A stretch of 64,000 nucleotides of DNA from Panax quinquefolius (Eukaryota; Streptophyta; Magnoliopsida; Apiales; Araliaceae): the NCBI GenBank assembly GCA_020205615.1, contig CM035167.1:58425023-58489022 (forward strand). Reading direction: 5' to 3'. Positions 46,356-57,337 of the stretch are shown here, one piece after another. Position numbers and translations under genes: made by a program. Position 1 is the first letter of the stretch, and each line of letters starts with the position of its first letter. Below the pieces are notes generated by a model. The model did not search any database. It had not been told where the DNA came from and was given only the letters and a program-made list of their open reading frames with translations.

Positions 46356-47192
46356 TTACCCTTGACGACCAATGCAAGGAATGATGTTCCAATTGGCAAT
46401 GGCAAAGTCTGGGTGGACCACAGTGATGGAGAGATTGTCATCATCCTCCCTGTCTTGAATGATGGCCATTACGTCTGGGCAATCATCGTCTGGGGTGTAT
46501 TTGTTGGTATGTTTGTCATGAACGATGATGCGTATACCGGACATCATTCGTATGACATCTTGCTTAATTCTTTGTTCCTTTTCTTCCACTGCGGGATTTG
46601 GAACAAAGATTTCTTTTCCTTTCACCGGTGCTGGCATGGGACATAACATAGCCATTACGTTGGCTGGCACCTTTACGGGAGGTTGTGCGGACTTAGAGTT
46701 TGAAGGCGAAGATAAACACCACATGGTTGAAGCTGAAGGAATCTGTTGATGTTTATGAGGATTCCTGTGACTAGAACTAGCAGAATAGCCTAGCCCAGCT
46801 GTTCCAGCTTGCCTGGTTAAGCGGATTGGGTACTTGATACCCTGGCAATCTTTACCCAATCCTTGTCCCGACTTATGACCCAATGACATCATTTCTTGAG
46901 TGGCCGACATTACTTCGGTAGAAATTTTGGGTTCGGGCAATGGTACTCCAATTGCATGGTATTGGGTTTTGCTTATTTCCAAAGCATAAAAACTGACTGG
47001 TTCTACATCTGCATTGGCATTGATGAACAAAATGTCTCCGTGCTGAGGAATTTCTGGTTCAGCGTTGATTGTGACCAGGCTATTGTTGATAATGTATTTC
47101 AACTGTTGGTGAATAGTGGAGGGGACTGCCACAGCCATATGAATCCATGGTCGTCCCAAGAGCAGGTTGTATCCCAAATCTATCTTGAGCAC
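46356..47192 (-). pseudogene. Tat protease end plus G-patch-like region
   Basis: 278 codons. It starts with the end of protease (YNLLLGRPWIHMAVAVPST, the conserved LLGRPWIH block). From about residue 95 it carries MSLGHKSGQGLGKDCQGI, then ten residues on TAGLGYS; this G..xG.GLGK..QGI...GLG pattern resembles a G-patch, an RNA-binding module seen in some Tat/Ogre polyproteins. The rest is a low-complexity linker with PDDDCPD repeats. Start is inside the original polyprotein, not a real initiation site. Confidence 0.78.
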
Positions 47193-47300
47193 ATGGAAAG
47201 ATACGCAGAATGTGTGAGGACCAATTTTGATTGGCAGCTCAATTACTCCGACCGAATTACGGCGGGCTCCATCAAAATCTTTGATGATAGTATGGCTACT

Positions 47301-47843
47301 TCAAATTTGGTTGAGATTGATGTTCATCTTCACCAAGGTAGCATATGGGCAGATATTCGGAGAGGAACCTCCATCTATTAAGACTCCAGTTACTATATAT
47401 CCGGAGGACAAGACTGCAATGTGCAACGGCTTGCAATGACTGGTCCCTTTGGGCGGTATGTCATCATCAGTAAAGGATATCACATTGTTGTTGAAAATGT
47501 GATCAACAAGATGTTGAAACTTTTCCGTATCCACTGATGTTGGTAGATAGGCTTCTTCTAAAACCTTCAACAAGACCTTCTGGTGATTCTCGGAAGTTAG
47601 GACCAAGTCCAAAATGGATATTTGTTGTAGAGCTTCTTTCAAGCTTAAAACCACCGTAGCTTTATTATGACCCACAGCGCGGAGGAATTCTTCAATCTTC
47701 TCCATGGGTATTTTCCCCTTTGATTTGATGGTGGGCTTCATCACCTGGTGGGGAAGATAGAGTGGATTTTCCTTCGACACTGTAGCAGTTGTATGTGAGG
47801 TGGACCCTTCACCTTCTCCATAATTCCACTGAATTGTGTGCAA
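47301..47843 (-). pseudogene. Tat aspartic protease
   Basis: 180 codons. Contains FTDDDIPPKGTSHCKPLHIA, a Tat-lineage block before protease, and the active-site region VLIDGGSSPNICPYATL. Family members usually read D-N-G-S-S or D-T/S-G; here D-G-G-S-S. Followed after a frame break by the LLGRPWIH block at 47192. Would mature the polyprotein; probably inactive by context. Confidence 0.85.
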
Positions 47844-47858
47844 TCTAACAATAGGATA

Positions 47859-48496
47859 TTATGCTCTGCACGACAAGTTGATTGGCTCGGGAGCAGCCAC
47901 TTTCAAAGGATTGTTTCTTCCCTTGAGTTGAATTGTTGGCGTTGTGAGTAATGTATTAATCCTATCAGTTTCAGTGGATATGACTGCTACCACACTTTTC
48001 CACTTAGTAGGCCCTTCATTCTCACTTTCACGTAACACAATATCGTCGTCCACTAGGCGCAGGACACCACTATCGATTAGATTTTGAACAAGGTGGCAGA
48101 GTGCCCATTTCTTCCATCTTTGTGACCATGAGGCCGGAGTGATATTGACATACTCCATCAGAGTTGTATTGCCCTGAACGGGGGTTGATTGGAGGTAGAA
48201 GGGAACTGATCCTTCCTTTATTGATTAATATATGAAGGATTTCCTCCATAGGGTTGGCCCAGATAGGTGAATTCCCTTTTGTTGGCGAAATCCCGACGGG
48301 CTTTGGCATTTGCTCTCTTTGTCACTTTGTCTTCCAACATTTCATTTTCTAAAAGTGACGAGGGAATATTCATGACAATAGTTAGGAGACTGGCATGCTC
48401 CTGGCTGATTAACTGACGAGTCACTTGATGCTGATAAGTCACCAGTTCCGCCAATTGTTCAATTTGCTTGCAGAGAGCTTTCATTTTTCGTTCCAT
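47859..48496 (-). pseudogene. Tat gag/linker segment with second zinc-knuckle-like module
   Basis: Three overlapping short frames (48496-48218, 48309-48070, 48158-47859) read as one damaged protein. The middle has SSLLPPINPRSGQ then GVCQYHSG; a frame change then leads to LCHLVQNLIDSGVLRLVDDD. This repeats the plan of the preceding segment: LLPP, C.YH.G, a Cys, then a hydrophobic Q.LID.G helix. N-terminal KQIEQLAELVTYQHQVTRQL could be a short coiled coil. Confidence 0.65.
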
Positions 48497-48502
48497 TGTG
48501 AA

Positions 48503-48996
48503 CTAGAACTTTGCATAATCCCATCTGTCATCACCGTCTTTGATGGTCTGGGAATAATCACAGCTAAAATTGGAACTCTGTCCACTGCTCCAATTAATCA
48601 TGTTGACCTCTTCTTCTTTGTGTTGAGGAAGAGGGTTGTCTTGTACGTGAGGCTGATCTGGTTTGGTGATCACGATCTCTCCGTTGTCTATAAGGTCCTG
48701 GATCTTGTGTTTCAAGGCCCAACAATCCAGAGTATCATGTCCAGGTGCCCCAACATGATAAGCACATTTCCTAGCAGCATTGAAACCCCGTCCATTAGGG
48801 CTGGCTGGTGGAAGAAGATGTGTAATTTTCTTCTGTGTTGTCAGAAGACTTAAGATGCTCTCGAGGGTATCCCCTAAGGGTGTAAACACTCGAGGGCGTT
48901 TGACTTCTCCACCTTTTAGTATTGGAGGGTTTGTAGACTGTGCTGAAAAGGGAGTGTAGTTTCTCCTTTGAATATGCATGTTTTGATTGCCTTTTT
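48503..48996 (-). pseudogene. Tat gag C-terminal part with zinc knuckle
   Basis: Frame open from the junction with the nested LTR (48997) to 48503; the first few residues of the longer ORF are LTR sequence. Motifs: FTPLGDTLESILSLL, THLLPPASPN, then CAYHVGAPGHDTLDC, a knuckle with Cys, His, His, Cys spacing typical of Tat Gag, then WALKHKIQDLIDNG and NPLPQHKEEEVNMI. The upstream capsid part is missing, lost with the nested insertion and deletion. Confidence 0.82.
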
Positions 48997-51743
48997 TGTA
49001 AGACCCCAACTTTTTGAATAAAGATTAAATTTTCTCGAAATATATTTTTGAATATTATGGTGTGGATTTGATATAATGTTATAGTTGTGGGTAATATTTA
49101 CAAATTTTGAAAAGTACGCAAGTTGTTATATAATATTCGATTGGTCGGGGAATATTCATTTTAACAGGTAATATTTGTACAACGGAACAATCATTGATGG
49201 ACCCCCATAACGGAATTATTGTCGGATTGAGAAAACGACAAAAATACTTTATGAAAATAATGGTGGAAGTTTTACCGTTAACTGTTGAAATACCCGGTGT
49301 TAAAAGTACAGTAATATGCGTGGTTGCATAGTAGTACACAGTATTGCTTATTGATGCTTACACGAGAAGTCACTCAGTTATACTCAATTATTGCTACAGT
49401 AATTGCTGCGTCATATCTCTCATATTATTGATTCAATTATTGTCACAATATCATTTGCATAATATTTTATATTAGTAAATCAATAATTGAGACGACAAAG
49501 TTATTCATATTATTATTTGCAATATTGATAATGTCTAGAAGTTCTATCAAGGAGAGGTTTGGTCACCTAATTGCGCGCCAATAAAGAGAAATCCTTATCG
49601 TAAAGCCCCCTCTTTCCTAGGAACGACCTGGTTGTTAAATATTGTAAGTTATAATATTAATGATGAATAAGTTGTATGGATTAAAAATGAATTTTGATAG
49701 TTCCATTGTGTTGGGATTATTAGTGTTAGTGGAAATCGACATCTATTCCGATGATAATTGATGTCTAGGGGTTATATTGATAAATCGGTTAATTTATTGG
49801 ATAAATGAGCAATTAATTGCTACTAATTCACATGCTTATATAACTATTTGTTCACATATGTGTACTATTGAATCAAATTATTTACTATTAGGGGAGTTGG
49901 TGCAAGATTGACTATACTTGCATGACTAAGTTAAAAATGGAGGCATAGATGGAGGTACTATATTGTAATTCCTATTTTTCACATGATTATACTATTGGTT
50001 CACATGATTGAACTATTGATTCACATTATTTACTATTAGGGGACGTGGTGCAAGTTTGATAATACTTGCAGGACTAAATTAAAAATGAAAGAAAAGTTGG
50101 AGGTATTGTACTGTAATTTTTGGAGCCCCAAAATATGCAATTATCGAAACTATATTTTCCTATAAATAGAAGCTCATTCTTCCTTCATTTCTCACCAATT
50201 CACAAAAGCTTTAGAGCGATTATTATAGAGAGAAAGAAGAAGAGAAGTCTGCTACCTCACTATTCCAGTATCCAGTTTTTCAAAGGTAAGGAGTATTATT
50301 TCTTTCTTATCCATGAAGAGAACTTCTATTATTTCATTCTTTATTATTCTATTGTAATAACCTGTATACGCGGGCTACCCTATACTTGGTGAAATTCTTC
50401 CGTTATTCCATTCTTTATCATTCTGTTGGAACATCCTGTATGTGCGTTTACGCCGACTCTGGTTCCATTATTTATCATTCATTTGGAACATCACATCCAT
50501 TATTTATCATTCATTGGAACATCTTTATTATTCTCATGGAATATTTGCATTTCTGGGACTTGTTCTAATCTTTATTATTCTGTTGGAATATTACATACAT
50601 TCATTTTCTGCCGGGACGATTCCGTTTTTATTATTCTGTTGGAATAACTTTTGCTGTCTTGGCCTATCGCATGCTCGGTGATTTCTTTTGTTATTCCATT
50701 CCTTGTTATACTCAGTTGGTTAAAGTTTTGACTTCTATACTCCATGAAATTAGTGGAATATCCTTGATATTTGCGCTTCATCCAATATCTTTTCATTGAA
50801 ATATTCTTCTGAGCATTCTTGAATTTTACTCCACAAAGCAGTATCATGTTGACAATTTGGACGTTATTGATTCCTGGATAAATTAATTCTTGAACTTGTT
50901 TTATTGAATTCTTATATCATTGTCATCATCCTTATGTTTATATTTTATTGAAAGTCATATGTGGCCTATAGTGCATAGATGGACTTTGTATGATTATGAC
51001 CAGGGATTATTCTGTGTAATCCTGACCATAATGTTACAAATGATGTGGTAAAAGTCCTCATTGGCCCGTAGTGCATTGACGGATAGTTGCTGGCATGATC
51101 ATGACCATTAATGAATACACAAATATTCTTGGCCCGTAGTGCATGGATAATTGTGGTCGTGATACAAAAGAATATCCTTGGCCTTATTACAGGGGTGATT
51201 CGTTGATGTGGATTATTTATTAAGCTGAGTCCCAGCAATAAAAGTGTTGAAAAACCTTTTAAATCATAAAAGATAATAGATTTTATTCTCTACTTGACTC
51301 TTTTAATGGATTGTTTGTTCTGCTGTAGTTAAACTTGATGGTTGTTATATTATATCAGTTTAACACTGTTGAAGGCTAACGATAATATATTCTGCATTAT
51401 CTTAGTCATAATATTTCCTACTGGGCTAGTTGAGCTCACCCTTTTACTTTCATTGTTCTTTTAGGAAATGAGAACGTAGCAGGGACTAGTTGGAGAACGG
51501 AGTGACGGACCAAATGATAGCATTAGTAGTCCTCACTATTCAGTGAAATAGTGGGAAAATATATGTAATAATATTGAATTTGAGTTTGTATATTGTCTAG
51601 ACGACAATATTTGTATTAAAACTCATAGTTTATGTTTTGTCGTACTTTGCACGACAGTTGTATAATTAAGTTGTATTTGGATTCTGTACCATGTATTTGG
51701 TGACTCAGAATAGGTGATGTATAACTGTTTTGCGGGCATCACA
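48997..51743 (+). repeat. Tekay LTR G (2.75 kb)
   Basis: Closest in the window to the T1 LTR (TGTAAGACCCCAAC start). TATA box 50161-50168, donor-like CAAAG|GTAAGGAG at 50286, GTTATTCCA/TGGAATAAC-type array 50325-50720, GCACTAC-type series 50950-51190, and CTTTCATTGTTCTTTTAG before GAAATGAGAACG near 51463. Confidence 0.92.
50325..50720 (+). repeat. TTATTCCA...TTGGAATA tandem array in LTR G
   Basis: Six or so degenerate units (TTCCATTCTTTATTATTCTG followed by TTGGAATA), 45-110 bp apart, with arms complementary over 6-9 bases. Confidence 0.78.
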
Positions 51744-51884
51744 GTTGGTATCAAAACTTAGGGATATGATCCCTGGCTAAGATGTGAGACTAGAACTAGG
51801 AGGGGAGAGACAGGGAATTCGTTCGCTAGTATGACCTACCTAAGTTTATTTGGTATTTAATTAGTTGGTCAGAGTATATGGATA

Positions 51885-52341
51885 ATGTACAAGATAATGT
51901 CGACTTCCTCGTGGGTATGGAAACCATCTGAGGAAATTCAGACACCGCAGAATAATTTACAAGCTGCTTACAGCTGAAAATGTCCATCATGGGAACCGAA
52001 TCTAGATCCAATAAGTTGAATCTGTGATCACATAATTCCTAGGCGCGCAAGATACCGCAATTTGTATGAAAGTAGTAAGCAGGTATATATATAAAACCTG
52101 TAAATATATATATACAGACAGGATCACCAACCACGAAGCACCTCTATGGGGGATCAAAAATATAAATAAAGCTGTAAAAGCTATCAACCGCCACGGAGGG
52201 AACTCCAGGCGGGACGAAACGTAAATAAAGCTATAAATACGGTCAACCGCCACAAAGGAATTTCCAGGCGGGACGAAATGTAAATAAAGCCGTAAAAGCG
52301 ATCAACTGCCACGAAGAAAACTCTTGGCAGGACAAAAATAT

Positions 52342-52398
<57 letters not shown>

Positions 52399-52464
52399 AA
52401 CGCATTGGGATGTAAAATCGGGCTCATCGAACAAAGTTCGACCCACGTTCATATATATATATAA

Positions 52465-52510
<46 letters not shown>

Positions 52511-52533
52511 TCGAACAAAGTTCATACCACATG

Positions 52534-52615
<82 letters not shown>

Positions 52616-52671
52616 CGAATAAAAAGCATAGGATGTAAAATCTGGGCTCATCGAATGTGGTCCCACCACAA

Positions 52672-52734
<63 letters not shown>

Positions 52735-52802
52735 AATGCTGTAAACGCTCACTAAAAAGTCTAGGCTCATCGAACAAAGTTAGACACACAGTATATATAT
52801 AA

Positions 52803-52862
<60 letters not shown>

Positions 52863-53020
52863 GCGATAAACGCAGGCATCAAAGTCTAGGCTCATCGAAC
52901 AAAGTTTGACACATAGTTCATATATATAAATGTATATATATATTAAAGCGATAAACGAACTGGGCCAATAGATGTCTAGGCTCATCGAACAAAGTTCGAC
53001 ACGTAGTTAATATACAAATG

Positions 53021-53056
<36 letters not shown>

Positions 53057-53140
53057 TAAATAAACGCTCCATACCGAAGTCTAGGCTCAATCGAGGCATA
53101 ACTCGATAATGTTAGTCAATATATATGTAAATATATATAT

Positions 53141-53181
<41 letters not shown>

Positions 53182-54410
53182 GATCGAATGAAAACCACGT
53201 AATCAAGTCCGGGCAAAAGCAAGCAACACGACTCTCAACGTGTAGAAGGGTGTGTGCAAAGATGAAGAGAAAGACTCTAAAGTGTGTGAGAAGGCTTACA
53301 GCTGACTGCTAAAGAAGACTTCTATATCTTTAGAGTGGGTAAACACTGACTTTTGTAGGTACAAAAGGGATATATATGAGCTCACAGGTGTTTAAAAGGG
53401 GAAAGTATACTGCATGGGGTGAGTGTAGAGCAAATTGGACAGGGCTTCCTCGCCTTTTTCTCTTTCAAAATGGGCAGCCCAAACCCTCTATTTATAGGTA
53501 TTTTAGCCGAAGGTGTACCTGCGGCTGTGCCGCAGGTGTACCAGAGGCAACCCGGGTGGGCTTGGGTTTATCGGGTCAGGTCGTCTCGAAGTACGTGCAC
53601 TCAGGCACTGTAATGTCCACTCAAACTTTCAGAAATGCAATTCGGGCATCCGTTTGAGGTATACAGGACCTATTTCGGACCGCCGTTGTCGAGAGTTGTA
53701 CGATGGCATAGGATTAGAGTTTGTTTGAAGTCCTTGAAAATGGGACGATGCCCTCCGGTCTTCAAGCTTCAACTTTCATCTGTTACCTCGCACAATAGTA
53801 ACTCGGGATTGGTTAGTCTTGTGGGACATCACTGCGTAGAGACGTGACGTGGCATCGTGTTGACGAGATGACGATGTTGCCCCTCACTGGTGTTATCGCC
53901 ATATTGGGTCGATAAAGCAGACGTTGCTCAAGCTTCGCTGAGATTGGACTGATGCAATTTGTTGAAGGTCCTCATTGTCATCTTTGAGGTGTGCCTGTTT
54001 TCCCGATGTTATCGCCGGGTTGGTGCAGTGTATCTCGTTGTTAGCGCCGAGATTGAAGCTGGTCGCATTTGAAACAAGCATTTTCGGGGTTATCGCCAAA
54101 ACTGCATTCCTTGGGGCTATCACCAAGGTTGGTGGCTATTCCCAATGTTGGGACTGAGACTGGATACCTCGGGGTTATCTCCGAGATTAATCTTTCTTCT
54201 TGATTGTGTGTGTTCAGATTGTATTTGCGAGCCCTCGGTTACATCCGGAGTTGGAATTATTACTCCTGTTAAGCGATTCGTGGTTGATCTTTGAACTTCC
54301 GGTAGTATCCGGTATGGATTTGGATTTTCTTTCAGGGTTTCCTCTTAAAAGATGAATCTATCCTCCTGTAATGTTAGTAACAGTAGTATAGAAACTTTCG
54401 AGTGTCTACA
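51885..54410 (-). repeat. Tat 5' LTR, missing its first 0.6 kb
   Basis: Starts at CAAGATAATGTCGACTTCC, equal to 42811 of the other LTR, and runs to GTGTCTACA at 54410. TATA box (minus strand) at 53489-53496. Retains the inner 330 bp lost from the left copy. Together the two copies imply an LTR of about 3.0 kb. Confidence 0.87.
52330..53185 (-). repeat. (TA)n-spaced CATCGAACAAAGTTCGA array, second copy
   Basis: Seven units with the same core as 43240-44010. (TA)n tracts differ in length from the partner units, while most hairpin cores are kept; one unit reads CATCGAATGTGGTCCC. Confidence 0.88.
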
Positions 54411-55911
54411 GTTGGAATAACCTGTCTGTGCAGTCTATCGCATGCATGATGAATTCTTCTGTTATTCCATTCTTTATTATTCCGTTGGAATAACATGTCT
54501 GTGTGGATTACCGCATGCATGGTGAATGATCCTTCGTATTCATTCTGTATTAAATTGTGGAAATGATCTGTCTACGTGGATTACCGCATGGTGGGTGAAA
54601 ATCCATTTGCAGTTTCGTATATTCTATTATACTCATCTGAGATATCATTTCTTTTGTACTCGTCATGAAATATCATTTTATTTGGTATTTTATTTACGAG
54701 TTACTATTCACGGGTTACTATTCACTCTAGTATTATTCACTCGGGTATTCGAAGCACTTTTCTTGTCAGGGAAATATTTATGAGTTACTATTCACGAGTT
54801 ACTATTCACCCAAATTACTATTCACCCGAATATTATTCACTCGGGTATTTGGGATACTTTTCATATCGGTGTACTATTCACGAGGTACAATTACCGAAGT
54901 ACTATTCACAGGGTACTATTCACGGGGTACTATTTACCCGAAAAAATATATTTATTTTCCTCGTCCAAATTATTTTTTGGTACATGAATATTATTCTTGA
55001 ATTTTACTCTCACAAAGCGATATCATGTTGACAATTTGGACGTTATTGATTTCTGGATAAATTAAATTATAAATATTTAAAATTTATCCTTGAACTTGTT
55101 TTATTGAATTATTATGTCATTGTCATCATCCTCATGCTTATATTGTGATGAAAGTCATCTTTAGCTTACGTGCAGAGATGGACTTGATATGATTATGACT
55201 AGGGATTATTCGGTATAATCATGACCGTAATGTGACGAATGATGTGGTGAAAGTCCTCATTGGCCTGTAGTTCATTGATGGACAGTTGTTGGTATGATTA
55301 TGACTAGGGATTATTCGGTATAATCATGACCATTGATGATTATATGAATATCGTTGGCCGTGGTGCATGGATGATTTGATTTTATTTATTAAGCTGAGTC
55401 TCAGCAACAAAGTTGATGAAAAACTTTTTAAATCATAGAAGATTGTAGATTTTATTCTCTACTTGACTCTTCTAATGGATTGCTTGTTCCCCTGCAGTTA
55501 AGCTTGTTGTCTATTATATTCTATCAGTTTAACATTGTTGAAGGCTAATGATAATTTATTCTGCATTATCTTAGTCATAATATTTCTTACTGGGCTAGTT
55601 GAGCTCACCCTTTCTTTCACTGTTCTCTTTAGGAAATGAGAATATAGCTGGGACGAGTCGGGAAACAGATTTACGGTCCAGATTGTTGTTTTAGTAGTCC
55701 TCACTATTCTATAAAATAGTGTGACAATAAATGTAATGAGGACTCCATTGAGTGTGGATATTGTCTTGATGACAATATTCTTATTAAAACTCTTAGATTA
55801 TGTTATGTCGTATTTTACACAATTGTTGTATAATTAAGTTGTATTTGAATTTTATACCATGTATTTGGCGACTCAAGATGGGCGATGTATACCTATTTTG
55901 GGGGCATCACA
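54411..55911 (+). repeat. Element F/H 5' LTR, second part
   Basis: Resumes with GTTGGAATAACCTGTCTGTG (TSD plus array), then the GTGAATAGTA-type array in the opposite sense (ACTATTCAC, 54672-54945), the GCACTAC-type series (55150-55375), CTTTCACTGTTCTCTTTAG, and the end GGGGGCATCACA. Confidence 0.93.
54672..54945 (+). repeat. ACTATTCACG minisatellite, F/H LTR
   Basis: About twelve copies of ACTATTCACGGGGT / TTACTATTCACGAG and variants, complement of the arrays in the minus-strand elements. Confidence 0.85.
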
Positions 55912-55913
55912 GT

Positions 55914-55925
55914 TGGTATCAAAGC
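55914..55925 (+). promoter_or_regulatory. Element F/H primer binding site
   Basis: TGGTATCAAAGC, two bases after the LTR end CATCACA. Confidence 0.85.
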
Positions 55926-56098
55926 TTAGGGATATGATCCCTAGTTGAGATGTGAGACAAGAACTAGGAGGGGAGAGACGGAGAATTCCTTCGCTAGTAT
56001 GACCTACCTAAGTTTATTTGTTATTTAATTGGTCGGTCAAAGTATATGGATAATATGTGATATGTCAATTAACCCTTGTTTTGTGACAGTGTTTGAAA

Positions 56099-57337
56099 AT
56101 GGCATCTGAAAATGTTGAGATCAACAATGAAGCACATGAGACCGTTGAGTCACCAACGATCAATACCCAAGATAATGTGCAACAGGAAGACAATAATCCT
56201 CAGGTAAATAACAACACCGATCAGATGATGAACGATGAGATGTTCAGAGGCTTTATTCAATTCATGCAACATATGGGGAGAGAAACTTCTATTCAAAATG
56301 CAGGTGGAAACAATGGCAACCCACGGCTGGTCACTGCTAAACAGTTCAAGGAGTTGGGACCGCCGGAGTTTTTAGGAAAGCCAGAACCACTTAAGGCAGA
56401 GATGTGGTTAAAGCAGATCACCAAGATATTTGATGTCTTGGGATGCTCCGAGGAGCAAAAGGTTCCCTTTACCACCTTTATGTTGCGTGAAGAGGCAGAT
56501 TACTGGTGGGAATCTATAAAACGTACCCAGCCTGACGCACTCAAGATGTCTTGGGAGAAGTTCCAAGAGCTATTCAACGACAAGTACTTTCCCGAAAGTA
56601 TTCGTCACTTGAAGGAGGTGGATTTTATCAAGTTGGAGCAAAACAATAAGATTGTGTCGCAATACGAGGCTAAATTTGAGGAGTTATCCTGGTTTACATC
56701 CCATTTGGTCGATAATGAGGAGCGAATGACGCGAATATTTCCAAGAGGCTTGAAACCTGATATACGTCAATACCTCATTTCTCACAAACTTTGTTTATAT
56801 TCAGATGTTGTGAATAGAGCTCAATTATTGGAGCGCGATAATGAGTTAGCACAACCAAAATGTAACGAGCAACAACACGATAATAATCGTACCGGTGGTA
56901 ACGGCCATCGGAACAGTGATAACCATCATGGGGGAAATTATCAGGCAAGAAATGGTAACCACTTCGGTGGTAATCATGGCCAAGATAATAGAAGTGGAAA
57001 ATTCAAGCAGAGAAGATTCAACGATGATGGGAAGACGTTGGCAGCATCACCAACACCAGCAACAAATTCTAGGGGAGGAGAACGACCGCCAGTTAGATGC
57101 TATAGATGCGGGGAGGAGGGACGTATAAGTCCAAACTGTTCACAACCTTCCAAGGTATGTTTTAGTTATGGAAAAGACGATCATATAGCTCGATTTTGTC
57201 CTATACCAAAGTCAAGTCCAGCTGGGACGGTGGCACCAAAGGCGGATACGGACAAAACAAAGTCGGTGGGTTCAGGAAGAGCATTTTTCGTGACTTCTCA
57301 AAAAGAGAGTAACCCAAACAAAGTTAGCACGGGCTAG
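56099..57337 (+). CDS. gag polyprotein, open frame, zinc knuckles damaged (F/H)
   Basis: 412 codons from ATG at 56099; an earlier TTG at 56093 is not needed, and the equivalent ATG starts the D/E and T1 copies. Order: leader (MASENVEINNEAHETVESP), Gln/Asn linker, FRGFIQFMQH, capsid-like gag core (GPPEFLGKPEPLKAEMWLKQ, FDVLGCSEEQKVPF, MSWEKFQELFNDKYFPESIR, LKPDIRQYLISHKLC), an Asn/Gly/His-rich RNA-binding tail (NGNHFGGNHGQDNRS), and two knuckles. Knuckle 1 reads CYRCGEEGRISPNC (zinc His replaced by Arg, 57122-57124). Knuckle 2 reads CFSYGKDDHIARFC (second Cys replaced by Tyr, 57167-57169). The frame ends at TAG 57335-57337 exactly at the protease boundary. Longest intact frame in the window; RNA packaging is probably lost. 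Confidence 0.9.
   Translation: MASENVEINNEAHETVESPTINTQDNVQQEDNNPQVNNNTDQMMNDEMFRGFIQFMQHMGRETSIQNAGGNNGNPRLVTAKQFKELGPPEFLGKPEPLKAEMWLKQITKIFDVLGCSEEQKVPFTTFMLREEADYWWESIKRTQPDALKMSWEKFQELFNDKYFPESIRHLKEVDFIKLEQNNKIVSQYEAKFEELSWFTSHLVDNEERMTRIFPRGLKPDIRQYLISHKLCLYSDVVNRAQLLERDNELAQPKCNEQQHDNNRTGGNGHRNSDNHHGGNYQARNGNHFGGNHGQDNRSGKFKQRRFNDDGKTLAASPTPATNSRGGERPPVRCYRCGEEGRISPNCSQPSKVCFSYGKDDHIARFCPIPKSSPAGTVAPKADTDKTKSVGSGRAFFVTSQKESNPNKVSTG

Larger units (their letters stand above)
48997..51884 (+). mobile_element. Tekay fragment G: 5' LTR plus leader
   Basis: Complete LTR 48997-51743 (TGTAAGACCCC to GCATCACA), primer site TGGTATCAAAAC at 51746-51757, and about 130 bp of leader matching the F/H leader up to GTATATGGATAAT. 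It then passes directly into Tat LTR sequence. Everything downstream (gag-pol, 3' LTR) was deleted together with the Tat leader and 0.6 kb of the Tat LTR. Confidence 0.87.
42218..54410 (-). mobile_element. Tat/Ogre-like element with nested Tekay fragment
   Basis: TG...CA termini (TGTGAACGC ... GTGTCTACA) and a duplication ATTGG/GTTGG (4 of 5) inside the F/H LTR. Minus-strand order: damaged 5' LTR (right), gag, protease, G-patch-like region, RT, then a deletion that joins the RT-RNase H boundary to the 3' LTR (left). Assignment to Tat/Ogre rests on IYMDDIIVKS in RT, the protease block with TDDDIPP, and the GLGK..QGI region. A Tekay 5' fragment (48997-51884) lies between gag and the right LTR. 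Confidence 0.88.
41886..56089 (+). other. Putative leader intron of element F/H (split by Tat insert)
   Basis: Donor CTAAG|GTAAGGGG at 41886 and acceptor CCTTGTTTTGTGACAG ending at 56089, ten bases before the gag ATG. After subtracting the nested Tat element and one target duplication the interval is about 2.0 kb, like the 2.01 kb in D/E. An alternative acceptor CTGTTCTCTTTAG ends at about 55632, inside the LTR. Confidence 0.45.

Noticed and set aside
46896..47381. 161-codon plus-strand ORF
   Set aside because: Lies opposite the Tat protease and G-patch region, which carry clear motifs on the minus strand.
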